Assembly: GCF_004123675.1 (NCBI RefSeq)
Contig: NZ_CP035417.1
Coordinates: forward strand, 983,501-1,047,500
Length of the DNA stretch: 64,000 bases
Direction of reading: 5' to 3'
Source of the DNA: Leisingera sp. NJS204
GTDB lineage: Bacteria > Pseudomonadota > Alphaproteobacteria > Rhodobacterales > Rhodobacteraceae
The translations under genes and the position numbers were made by a program. The notes under the pieces are model-generated. The model worked only from the letters and a program-made list of their open reading frames with translations. It ran no database searches and was not told where the DNA came from. Shown in pieces: positions 8,964-16,526 of the stretch (position 1 is its first letter; each line of letters begins with the position of its first letter).

Positions 8964-9232
8964 GTGCGAGAACCTGATCCGCCCAATCGCCCTGACAAGA
9001 AAGAACGCGCTATTCGCCGGCCATGATGAAGGCGGCCGCGCTTGGGGCCGCATCGCTTCGCTCATTGCCACGGCGAAGATCAATGGCGTCGAGCCCTTCG
9101 CCTACCTCAAGGTCACCCTCGAAGCCATCGCTGCAGGTCACCCTGCCAGCCGGCTCGATGAACTCCTCCCCTGGAACTTCCAGCTGTCAAGCTGAAAGCC
9201 CGGTGCCCTCCAGGCGCCGCTTACGCTTTGCA

Positions 9233-9426
9233 AGGGCGGCCTGTCAGAAGCATTGTCGGAAACGCGGCAAGGCTGTGTCGGCGCCTTGTAACCAACTGAT
9301 GCAAGGAAGCAGGGCTGCGCCTGCGGTGATCTGCGCTCTGCCAACCCCTCCTGCGCGCGGTCTCTATTTACGGAGTTGACCAATGTCTCCTTCGGCCGCG
9401 AGCTGTACAGCATCCAGTATCGATAG
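9233..9426 (+). pseudogene. Rieske gene 3' end and a downstream open remnant
   Basis: After the right target copy the Rieske frame continues for 18 more residues (GGLSEALSETRQ and on) to TAA at 9289-9291. The same frame then stays open to TAG at 9424-9426 and would end SFGRELYSIQYR. I do not recognise that second piece. It could be the C-terminal scrap of a former neighbouring gene. Confidence 0.6.
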
Positions 9427-9840
9427 GAAGGGCCGGTGTCAGTCAGTCTTTCGCGAGCAATCTCGCTGCAGTTGCGAAGTGCTGCAGCTGCTCGCTAGGT
9501 AACAAGGGCTCTGACTGGGCATTCGCCGCACCAGGTGTGAATGACGGCAGGCAGCCCCTTGCGGACCTTGACCATCCTGCGACCTTTAGTCAGCACGACT
9601 TGTCGCCTACCGCCCCAAGCGGTCACAAGACAAGCTCTTCTTAAATGTAGCCTCAAGGTCACTACCTGCGCAGACCTTTGACTTCACGCAGCGGCTTCAT
9701 AGCCAGGTTTTTCAAAAGGAAATCATCATTAAAGGCACCTCGGCAATCGGCACTCAGATATTTTAACGATATTATATCGTTTTCGAGTTATCACATTTAC
9801 CCCACAGGAGTTCGGCCCAGAAACCCTTGGAGTAAAGATA
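9427..9840. other. Intergenic stretch before the chemoreceptor
   Basis: I see no credible gene. The first half has imperfect palindromes (GCGAGCAATCTCGC near 9450). The last 120 bp are AT-rich with TTAACGATATTATATCG near 9760, where a promoter for the downstream gene may lie. TTGGAGTAAAGAT directly before ATG 9841 is a good ribosome site. Confidence 0.4.
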
Positions 9841-11253
9841 ATGTTTTTTAAGAAAAAAAAGCCAAAAACAACTGAAAAAGACGACATGAATGCGATCATC
9901 GCCGGCATGGTCGATCGCACACAAGCGACTATTCAGTTTCACCCAGACGGAACGATCATCACCGCAAATCAGAACTTTCTGAACGCATTAGGTTACAGCC
10001 TGGAAGAGATCCAGGCACGACATCATTCTATGTTTGTTTCACCTGATCTAGTCGCCACCGATGACTACAAATCGTTCTGGTCAGACTTGGCGAATGGCAA
10101 AGTGTTCTCAGACCAGTTTCCTCGAGTGACAAAATCCGGTGAAACGATCTGGATTCAGGCCACTTATGCGCCAGTTGAAGGCGAAGACGGTAAGGTAGAA
10201 CGGGTTGTAAAAGTTGCATCAGACATCACAGAACGCCGCCGAGACCTTGAAGAAATCGGAGAGGGGCTTCAAGAGTTGAGCAAAGGCAACCTGACGCACA
10301 GAGTGGCGATTTCTGATCTGCCGGACATTGGAACACTGGGAGAAACCTTCAATCATTCTCTGGAACAGCTTAGCACGTCTATAACGGCGGTGAAGCAAGT
10401 GTCATCGGCGGTTGGCCGCACTGCAGATGAGATTTCACAATCTGCCAATGATCTTTCGCAACGAACTGAAAGCCAGGCAGCGACTTTGGAAGAAACTGCT
10501 GCAGCAATCGAAGAACTGACTGCGACCGTGAAAGCATCTGCTGAGGGCGCTCGGACGGTCGAAGGCATTGTGGCTGATGCTAAAACTTCTGCCGTGCAAA
10601 GCGGCGAAGTCGTGGGTAGTGCAATTGACGCTATGGCGAAAATCGAAAGCTCTTCAGAGCAGATTTCGAAGATCATCGGCGTGATTGATGATATTGCCTT
10701 CCAGACCAATCTTCTGGCACTGAACGCTGGGGTTGAGGCAGCACGTGCCGGAGAGGCCGGACGCGGCTTTGCCGTCGTCGCCTCTGAAGTGCGGGCGCTT
10801 GCGCAGCGGTCCGCAGACGCGGCTGGCGAAATCAAACAGTTGATAGGCGAGAGCAACCAGCAAGTGGACACGGGCGTCGCCCTTGTTGGGAAATCCGGCG
10901 AAGAACTGCAGCAGATTATTAAGAGCGTTGCCACTATCTCCGAACATATCCAGGAAATTGCCACCGGAGCTTCGGAACAATCAACAGCGTTGCTGGAAAT
11001 CAATCAGGGCGTATCACAGCTTGACCAGGTAACTCAGCAAAACGCAGCCATGGTGGAGCAAACTTCGGCGGCCAGCCAGATGTTATCGAATGATGCAGGC
11101 CAGCTGACTCAGGAAGTGTCCAAGTTCAGAGACGGGTATGAGGGTGCGGAACCGGTTTCTCGGCCTGAAAAGCGGGATCAGTCAAACTCCTATCCGGAAC
11201 CTGCGTTCGAACAGGAAGAGCTTCGTGCGGCCCAAGGATGGGATAACTTTTGA
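9841..11253 (+). CDS. Soluble PAS-domain methyl-accepting chemotaxis protein
   Basis: The 470-residue chemoreceptor has no transmembrane segment, so it should be cytoplasmic. Residues about 25-135 form a PAS domain ([20 protein letters not shown], with WIQATYAPV and [12 protein letters not shown] at its end). A HAMP-like linker near 140-190 precedes the signalling domain, whose hairpin tip [24 protein letters not shown] block is near 285. The C terminus GWDNF fits the W-x-x-F tail used by some receptors to bind CheR/CheB. The coding DNA is richer in A and T than the flanking genes, which suggests separate acquisition. A strong terminator follows. Confidence 0.93.
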   Translation: MFFKKKKPKTTEKDDMNAIIAGMVDRTQATIQFHPDGTIITANQNFLNALGYSLEEIQARHHSMFVSPDLVATDDYKSFWSDLANGKVFSDQFPRVTKSGETIWIQATYAPVEGEDGKVERVVKVASDITERRRDLEEIGEGLQELSKGNLTHRVAISDLPDIGTLGETFNHSLEQLSTSITAVKQVSSAVGRTADEISQSANDLSQRTESQAATLEETAAAIEELTATVKASAEGARTVEGIVADAKTSAVQSGEVVGSAIDAMAKIESSSEQISKIIGVIDDIAFQTNLLALNAGVEAARAGEAGRGFAVVASEVRALAQRSADAAGEIKQLIGESNQQVDTGVALVGKSGEELQQIIKSVATISEHIQEIATGASEQSTALLEINQGVSQLDQVTQQNAAMVEQTSAASQMLSNDAGQLTQEVSKFRDGYEGAEPVSRPEKRDQSNSYPEPAFEQEELRAAQGWDNF

Positions 11254-11287
11254 ACAACGACAGTTCCAGTGAAGGTATCAAGTAAAA

Positions 11288-11322
11288 CAACGGGCATCTT
11301 AAAAAATGCCCGTTGTTTTTTC
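11288..11322 (+). terminator. Rho-independent terminator after the PAS chemoreceptor
   Basis: Arms CAACGGGCAT and ATGCCCGTTG enclose a CTTAAAAA loop and are followed by a T-run. Confidence 0.9.
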
Positions 11323-11498
11323 AGGCCGTGTCGGCAAGAGGGGTTCACATGAAATTCGATAGGGTCGCAATCTGCGCAAACTTGCCGTTAGCTGCGAGCT
11401 ATCATGGGTTTATACGATTGCGGAGAGGGCAGGTAGGAAACGGCGGTTGCCTGCTCCCGCAACCAGCACTAATACGTTAGATATATCAAAGGCTTAGG

Positions 11499-11575
11499 GT
11501 GAGCTGTCTGGGGCCTTGGCTGTGTTCGCGCCCTCCGCACCCGCCGCAAGGCGCAAGAGACCCGCCAGGTCGCCC
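11499..11575 (-). pseudogene. Serine recombinase, C-terminal remnant cut by IS3
   Basis: On the minus strand this reads DLAGLLRLAAGAEGANTAKA to a stop, typical of the end of large serine recombinases. The preceding part, EALRALVERIVLPP and LDLPLEG, lies at 15194-15297 beyond the IS3 element. Joining the two with a 4-bp overlap restores LEGDLAGLLRL, so IS3 inserted into this gene. Confidence 0.7.
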
Positions 11576-11631
11576 TGAGCCTCCCCCAAAGAAGTGGTCC
11601 GCCCCTATGATTAGGAAACGGAGGACCATAG

Positions 11632-11952
11632 ATGGCGACCAAAAGGCCCAAGCCTGAAGAGATTGTCGTGAAGTTACGGCAAGTTGAAGTCCTGATAGGG
11701 CAAGGCATGCCTCGGATAGACGCGATCAGACAGATCGGTGTGACTGAACAAACCTATTACCGCTGGAAGATCGAAGCATCGAACGCCATTGGTTCGAGAG
11801 AGATGCTGAGGGTACGGCGGAATGGGCACGGAACAACTCAAGGAACTGAAGCGGCTCCAGAAAGAGAACGAGCGTCTTCGCCGGGCCGTCTCGGATCTGA
11901 CATTGGACAAATTGATCCTGTCGGAAGCCGCAAAGGGAGTGATGGCCGTCTA
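11632..11952 (+). pseudogene. IS3 OrfA, frameshifted by a hairpin insertion
   Basis: The start ATKRPKPEEIVVKLRQVEVL, with helix-turn-helix RQIGVTEQTYYRW, is the IS407-type OrfA. After YYRWK the beta-3 insertion (11771-11811) shifts the frame. The expected YGGMGTEQLKELKRLQKENE with leucine-zipper LRRAVSDLTLDKLILSEAAK follows in a different frame. Confidence 0.85.
11771..11811 (+). repeat. Hairpin insertion beta-3 in IS3 orfA
   Basis: About 41 bp with core CGCCATTGGTTCGAG, ending in GAGAGATGCTGAGG before GTAC. GCATCGAA at the left and the core align with beta-4. The right arm has diverged, so the hairpin is GCATC-GATGC rather than the ATTGG arm. Confidence 0.65.
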
Positions 11953-11953
11953 G

Positions 11954-11997
11954 GAATTGATCCTGTGGATCAATTCAGGCCTGAACGGGCGGAGCCC
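11954..11997 (+). repeat. Hairpin insertion zeta-1 between IS3 orfA and orfB
   Basis: Perfect hairpin GAATTGATCC-TGT-GGATCAATTC (11954-11976), followed by AGGCCTGAAC and GGGC-GGA-GCCC. The tail matches zeta-2 at 19 of 21 bases. It lies where OrfA normally ends and OrfB begins. Confidence 0.75.
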
Positions 11998-12442
11998 CTG
12001 AGCCCTTCGCGTCGTCGCGCCTGCATCGAATTGGTTCGCGGCAAGGTGAAAGTTTCGGAGCGTCGCGTTTGCCGCGTTCTGGGCCAACACCGATCCACAC
12101 AGCGGCGAGTGCCGCAGGGACGTGCTGACGAGGAGCGCTTGATCGCGGACATGATCGAGCTGACCCGCCAGTACGGCCGATATGGCTATCGACGGGTTGC
12201 TGCCCTGCCGAGAGATGCTGGCTGGCAAGTGAATGGCAAACGTGTCGAACGCCTGTGGCTGAACCCTCTCGGGACATTGCTTCGCAATGCCTTGCCGGGC
12301 AGTGGACGGATCATGTGTCCGGCTGCGTCTCGAGTATCGTAATCACGTCTGGTCGTATGATTTCATGCATCATCGAACCGATGATGGCAGGGCATTCAGA
12401 ACATTGAACATTCTGGACGAGCACAGCCGGGAATGTCTGGCG
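11998..12442 (+). pseudogene. IS3 OrfB, N-terminal part
   Basis: SPSRRRACIELVRGKVKVSE, then RYGYRRVAALPRDAGWQVN, is the IS407-type OrfB. Between GKRVERLW and LNDGSC about 18 residues usual in the family are missing in frame; a repeated RLW at both edges suggests deletion between short repeats. The alpha-D insertion (12265-12304) shifts the frame before DGSCVRLR. The HVWSYDFMHHRTDDG block with the first catalytic Asp is intact. IS21 then interrupts the gene after SRECLA. Confidence 0.85.
12265..12304 (+). repeat. Hairpin insertion alpha-D in IS3 orfB
   Basis: Exactly 40 bp (CCTCTCGGGA start, CATTGC-TTC-GCAATG hairpin, CCGGGCAGTG end) between WLN and DGSC. Removing it restores the reading frame perfectly. 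GAC follows directly. Confidence 0.88.
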
Positions 12443-12554
12443 TGCGCATTCCGACGTATTCGGCCACTGATTCCGATTTTTCCGGCCACCTGTACCGAAG
12501 TATTCGGCCACCTTTGACGCGTCGCCGTGAGGCATAGGTTTCGGGGTATCAGGT

Positions 12555-12971
12555 CTAAGGTGTTCCGTCATCCATTTTGGCGATGGTTTTACGCATGGAC
12601 TGCCCCTCAAGTTGGAGTCGGTAGGCATTGTGAACGATGCGGTCGAGGATGGCGTCCGCAAAGGTCGGCTCGCCGATGACATCGTGCCATGCCTTGATGG
12701 GCAGCTGGCTGGTGATCATGGTTGAGCCGCGGCGGGCGCGGTAATCGACATCTTCCGGGCAGGCGCCCACATGGCGCAACCTGGCCGCGCGCATGCGGGC
12801 GTCAAAGCGCTTGGTCTCGCGGCTGGCGGCTTCACGGTCGGCAAGCAGGCCCAGCCATTCGGCGTGGGTCAGACCAGCGGCGCTGTCCTGCGCCTGCAAT
12901 TCGGCAAAGGCTTCCGCCATGCCATCGAGGCGCAGGGCTTTCAGGCGGTCGAGGGTTGGGTGGGGCAGCAT
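12555..12971 (-). pseudogene. istB: IS21 helper ATPase IstB lacking its ATPase core
   Basis: The N-terminal [20 protein letters not shown] and the C-terminal MITSQLPIKAWHDVIGEPTF are IstB, but the protein has only 139 residues instead of about 250. The stretch holding Walker A and Walker B is missing in frame between YRARRG and STMITSQ; the CGCGGC at the junction fits deletion between short repeats. It cannot bind ATP in the normal way. Confidence 0.85.
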
Positions 12972-13001
12972 GAATATCCTTTCAATGGAAGTAGTCGGCG
13001 C

Positions 13002-13047
13002 GTCCCGCCGAAGGCGGGCCATGAGTAACAGGCGCCCCTTTGGGGGC
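13002..13047 (-). repeat. Double-hairpin insertion delta in istA
   Basis: Read on the minus strand: GCCCC-AAA-GGGGC, then a spacer GCCTGTTACTCATGG, then CCCGCC-TTC-GGCGGG. It interrupts istA between HPNIR and the last residues DYFH. The double-hairpin plan resembles gamma and zeta, but the sequence is different. Confidence 0.65.
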
Positions 13048-13834
13048 GGCGGATGTTGGGGTGGGTGATTGCAGGCTCCTCCGCGGCGCGGGTGCAGGGC
13101 TTGCGCTCCAGCCCGTTCTTCAGGATCGAATGGACCGATGAATAGGAACGGGCGTTGATCTCGAGCGCCCGCTTGCAGGCAGCGTCAAAGCGGTCCCGGC
13201 CGAACTTGTCGGCCAGGCGGATCACACCCAGGCAGGTGCGGTAGCCCTGTTCGGGATGTTTGCGCCCGCGCATCACCACCTCGGCGAAGATCGCCACATT
13301 CGGGCCCACACGGGCGGCCCGGGCATGGATGCGCTGCGGCGTCCAATCTTCGCGGAACCGGTGATGGGCGGGCATATGATCCCGCTGGGTGGAGTGCTGT
13401 CCATTGCCGGAGGTGCGGACATGCGAAGCCATACGTTGTCCGCCGTGGAAAGCCTCGACGGTGCGGGCGGTGATGCGGGTCCACAGCTCTTTCTTCACCA
13501 ACTGATGCGGCACGGAATAGTAATGCCGGCCGAATGCGATGTGGTAATCGATCCCCGCGCGGTATTTCTTCCATTCGGCATAGACGTAAGGCTCCGCCGG
13601 CAGCGGCTTCAGGGCGGGCCTGTCCAACTGATCGAACAGCTGCCGGCGGCTGGCGACAAGGTGGCGGGAGACCTTGTTGTTGAGCCTGTCCAGCAACGGG
13701 CGGATGGCAGCGTTTACTTCCTCAAGGCTGAAGAATTGCCGGTTGCGCAGCCGCGCCAGGATCCAGCGTTCGACCAATAGGAAAGCGCTCTCGGCCCTCG
13801 CCTTGTCTTTTGGTTTGCGAGGCCTCGCGGGCAG

Positions 13835-13873
13835 TGAGCCCGTGAAGGCGCCACTGGTTCAAGCCCACTGGCG
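13835..13873 (-). repeat. Hairpin insertion beta-5 in istA
   Basis: A 39-bp in-frame insertion between DTAV and [10 protein letters not shown]. On the minus strand it reads CGCCAGTGG, GCTTGAA, CCAGTGGCG, then CCTTCACGGGCTCA. It aligns with beta-1 in another IS family and carries an in-frame TGA. Confidence 0.85.
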
Positions 13874-14766
13874 AACGGCAGTATCGTAGTGCGCGGCCAG
13901 ATCCGCGCAGGTACGGTTGAGCTCGGGATCGTAGAAACGGGCTTTGTTGACGCCGGCCCGAAGATTATCGGGTACAACTTGAGCGGTCACACCGCCAAAA
14001 AAGGAAAAGGCCCGCACGTGGCTGGAGATCCAATCCGGCAGCGTCTGGGTCCAGGTCGCCTCGGCGAAGGTGAAGTTGGAAGCACCGAGGGTAGCGACAA
14101 ACAGCTGCGCCGCGCGGACCTCGCCGGTCTCGGGGTCGATCACGTCAATCGTGGCACCGGCATAGTCGACAAACAGCCGCTCGCCTGCGGGATGGCGCTG
14201 GCGCATGACCGGCGACAGCTTACCTTCCCAGCAGGAATAGAGGTCACAGAAACGGCTGTATCCGTAGCCATCGGGGTGGGCCGCGCGGTACTCCTCCCAG
14301 AGCAGGGAAAGCGTGACGCCCTTGCGCCGCAACTGCAGGTGGACATAGGACCAGTCCGGTTGAGAGGCGCGCCGGGCTGCCTCCCGGGCAGTGCGCGGAT
14401 AGAGGTGTCGTTCAAGCTCGCTGTCCGACATCTCCGCTGGCAGCGGCCAGCTTAAGCCTGCCTCATGAGCGCGATCCAGATACCCTTGCAGCGTGGTGCG
14501 GCCAATCGCCAAGCTCGACGCCATCTGGCGGGTCGATAAACCCTCGGCTGAAAGTCGCAGTACGTCTCGTATCTTCCGCATCGGTAATCTCTTCATCGTG
14601 CTTCCTTCGGTCGGGAAAACCGAAAGGGAGCGAGTTGAAAGGTGCCTCGCAGCTGGGCGTCAGAAGGGTGGCCGGATGTTCCGGATTCAGTGGCCGGATA
14701 AAATCGGAACCAGTGGCCGGATGTTTTTGGAATGGGTGGCCGGATCAAACTGGAATACGCTTGGCG

Positions 14767-15159
14767 ATCCGAGTGAAAAGGAAACTGAACGCGAACGAGG
14801 TCATCGACGCACTGACGGACCTGTTTATCCTGCGTGGCGTGCCTGCTTACATTCGGTCAGACAATGGCCCTGAGTTCATAGCTCAGGCCGTCAGGGGGTG
14901 GATCAAAGCCGTTGGCGCCAAGACAGCCTGCATTGAGCCTGGATCCCCTTGGGAGAACGGATACTGCGAAAGCTTCAACGGGCGAATGCGGGATGAATTG
15001 CTGAACGGTGAAATCTTCTATTCGTTACGCGAGGCTCAGATAATCATTGAAAGCTGGAGGAAACACTACAACACTAGGCGGCCCCACAGTGCTCTGGGCT
15101 ACCGCCCACCTGCGCCAGAGGCCATCGTCCCGATGGACCAAAGGCCAACCATGCACTAA
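14767..15159 (+). pseudogene. IS3 OrfB, C-terminal part
   Basis: It continues the OrfB frame after IS21: IRVKRKLNANEVIDALTDLF, then the catalytic blocks IRSDNGPEF (second Asp) and PWENGYCESFN (Glu), then HYNTRRPHSALGYRPPAPEA. The stop is TAA at 15157-15159. Joined to 12442 after removing IS21 and one TGGCG copy, the frame is continuous (SRECLA then IRVKRK). Confidence 0.88.
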
Positions 15160-15193
15160 CTTTCAAACTGGACCACTCAAGTGGGGCTGCTCA

Positions 15194-15638
15194 CCCCTCC
15201 AGGGGCAGATCCAGGCCAGCGCCCTCCGCCGCAGGCGGCAGCACGATCCGCTCCACCAGTGCCCGCAGCGCCTCCTTGGCTTCATACATGCCTTCGGCAG
15301 AGCCAGCTTACCGTCATTTGGGTCGGAGTCTCCGCTTGTCGCATTCACGATCAGGTGGAACGTCGGGTTCAAAGGTGTCTCAGAAAGTCTATAGCTGTTC
15401 TGTGACCGCACGCCCCAGGCCCGGATGTCCTGCCCTTGGAACTTCCCGAATTGATGCATGGCTTCAATCCCATAGTACAAAGCACCTTTTTCGCCATAAT
15501 TTCCCCCGCCAATGACTGCAAACTTGCTGGTCCGGTCAATACCGGCGAAGAGATACAGCTTGCCCTCCGCAGTCTGCAGCTCGGCAATATTTATATGAAA
15601 AAAGCCGATAGGACAGCGCTTGGGCTTCTGCCACTTAC
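15194..15638 (-). pseudogene. Mosaic of three gene scraps: IS481 transposase, alginate-export porin, serine recombinase
   Basis: One minus-strand frame runs through unrelated pieces. About 15632-15514 reads CPIGFFHINIAELQTAEGKL and YLFAGIDRTSKFAV, an IS481-type transposase core. About 15510-15301 reads EAMHQFGKFQGQDIRAWGV and NATSGDSDPNDGKL, which resembles the alginate-export outer-membrane porin family. About 15297-15194, in another frame, is the serine recombinase piece EALRALVERIVLPP. The junctions look like successive insertions and deletions. The porin call is the least certain. Confidence 0.55.
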
Positions 15639-16223
15639 GTGACCGGCATTCTTGCTTGTAGTGACATGATCCCGCCCTCGGAATGGCTGCCCCATGTCTG
15701 GGGCGAGACTGGCGAAGCACATTTTCCTGACCGGAAAGCCGCAGAAGAAACGATCGGTGCCGTCATGGCGCATTACAATTCGGTGGCCGAGGCGATGTCC
15801 CGCTCGTTTTGGATCGAACCTGTTTACGAGGTTGATCCCAACAGCGACGAGACGATGTGGGAGCCTTGGGTCGACGGCTTCACCCGTTCCATGGGCCTGC
15901 GGGCGGAAGCTTGGGAACGCCTGCTCGATCAGGCCGACGAAGAGACGCGGGCTACGATGATCTTCTTGATGGCGTTACAGGACATCTACACTGGTCAAAG
16001 CAAGTTCACGGACGACGAAATTGACCAGATCGACCTTGAAGCCCCCGATCTGATCCCGAACTGCGTTGCGACAATACTGGACCAGTCACGTCCTGAACTT
16101 TCCCGCCCTGAGCCTGAAAATCTTTCCGGCATGCCGTTCAAGGCTAGTCCTCGACCAGGTCGAAACGATCCGTGCTCCTGCGGGTCTGGCCGCGAATACA
16201 CGCAGTGTTGCGGTCGGAACTGA
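15639..16223 (+). CDS. UPF0149/YecA-like protein with C-terminal SEC-C motif, N-terminally truncated
   Basis: The 194-residue frame contains DMIPPSEWLPHVWGE, usual near the N terminus of UPF0149 (YgfB/YecA) proteins, and ends in GRNDPCSCGSGREYTQCCG, a metal-binding SEC-C motif. Family members normally have some 30-50 residues before this point. Here the frame opens at a GTG on the boundary of the mosaic scraps, so the N terminus is probably lost. The function of the family is unclear. Expression is uncertain. Confidence 0.7.
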   Translation: MTGILACSDMIPPSEWLPHVWGETGEAHFPDRKAAEETIGAVMAHYNSVAEAMSRSFWIEPVYEVDPNSDETMWEPWVDGFTRSMGLRAEAWERLLDQADEETRATMIFLMALQDIYTGQSKFTDDEIDQIDLEAPDLIPNCVATILDQSRPELSRPEPENLSGMPFKASPRPGRNDPCSCGSGREYTQCCGRN

Positions 16224-16491
16224 CTGATCTCCAAAGATTTCATAGCAACCACCTGCAGAGCGAGGCACCGGTCTAATCGGGGAGGAGCTCGCAAACTGCA
16301 CCTGTCATCAGATCGGACCGCATGGGGCGGATCGGCTGCACCCAGCCCGATGCGGCCACTGGGTCAGCAACCTGCATCTAAAGACACTAATCTAGCCTTC
16401 AAAGGCCAGGCCGGGGGATCGCGAGGCCGTCTGGCCTTTTAGAAATCAACCGCCCGGCAGAGTGGACGTAAGCCAAGGGCCTCAGGAAAAA
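16224..16491. other. Intergenic stretch
   Basis: I see no gene. GGCCAGGC and GGCCGTCTGGCCTTTT near 16400-16440 could act as a weak terminator for the YecA-like gene. Confidence 0.3.
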
Positions 16492-16518
16492 CTCCGGCGC
16501 AATTGGATTGCGCCGGAG
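16486..16518 (-). terminator. Rho-independent terminator of the symporter gene
   Basis: Perfect 12-bp arms CTCCGGCGCAAT and ATTGCGCCGGAG around TGG. On the minus strand the stem is followed by a T-run (AAAAA at 16486-16491 on the plus strand). It starts 9 bp after the symporter stop. Confidence 0.92.
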
Positions 16519-16526
16519 CTCAGGGC

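Larger units (their letters stand above)
7395..9195 (+). pseudogene. tnpC: IS66 transposase TnpC, broken by six hairpin insertions
   Basis: The DDE transposase of the element. The blocks appear in family order: N-terminal coiled region (REANKRLEHLVAELNQAVHG), zinc-finger-like DCPCGCGEMHRIG, LYRQSQILARSGIDLHRSTL, the DET block, the DGYTGYN block, FAHCWAHARRKL, and the NLIRPIALTRKNALF block. The frame changes from 0 to 2 to 0 to 1 to 0 to 1. Most changes coincide with a short insertion (7575, 7820, 8232, 8465, 8628, 8924), and one further shift falls between 7850 and 7950. Three insertions fall directly before the catalytic D, D and E positions. No active transposase can be made. Confidence 0.9.
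6396..9224 (+). mobile_element. IS66-family element inserted in the Rieske gene
   Basis: The element is 2829 bp and is flanked by an exact 8-bp duplication GCTTTGCA (6388-6395 and 9225-9232), the size usual for IS66. The left end reads GTAACCGTCGTTTGCG; the right end read inward is GTAAGCGGCGCCTGG, the GTAA-CG pattern of this family. It carries tnpA, tnpB and tnpC in the usual order, all broken. Eight short hairpin insertions listed separately (three alpha, two beta, two gamma, one zeta) largely explain its excess over the usual length of about 2.5 kb. Confidence 0.95.
12982..14596 (-). pseudogene. istA: IS21 transposase IstA with two hairpin insertions
   Basis: The N-terminal helix-turn-helix (AEGLSTRQMASSLAIGRTTL) and the DDE residues in LFVDYAGATID, VPDNLRAGV and KARAESAF are all recognisable. 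The 39-bp beta-5 insertion (13835-13873) lies between the second Asp and the Glu. It keeps frame but brings in TGA at 13859-13861. The delta insertion (13002-13047) changes the C terminus after HPNIR, where the family normally ends a few residues later at a stop equivalent to 12982-12984. Confidence 0.88.
12443..14761 (-). mobile_element. IS21-family element inside IS3 orfB
   Basis: The element is 2319 bp with terminal repeats TGCGCATTCC at the left and AGCGTATTCC read inward at the right, flanked by the 5-bp duplication TGGCG (12438-12442, 14762-14766). Both ends carry several sub-terminal copies of a TATTCGGCCAC / GTGGCCGGAT motif, as usual for IS21. istA and istB run leftward and are both defective. 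Confidence 0.92.
11576..15193 (+). mobile_element. IS3-family (IS407-like) element carrying an IS21 insertion
   Basis: Inverted ends: TGAGCCTCCCCCAAAGAAGT at the left, and TGAGCAGCCCCACTTGAGTG read inward from 15193. Both continue into GTGGTCC. CCC abuts both ends as a short target duplication. OrfA and OrfB of the IS407 type are inside, broken by three short insertions (beta-3, zeta-1, alpha-D) and by the 2.3-kb IS21 element at 12443-14761. Confidence 0.85.

Noticed and set aside
11434-11470. GGTTGC...GCAACC hairpin shared with 52455-52500 as another small insertion family.
   Set aside because: In both places it follows a serine recombinase end, so shared ancestry of the recombinase 3' flank explains it.
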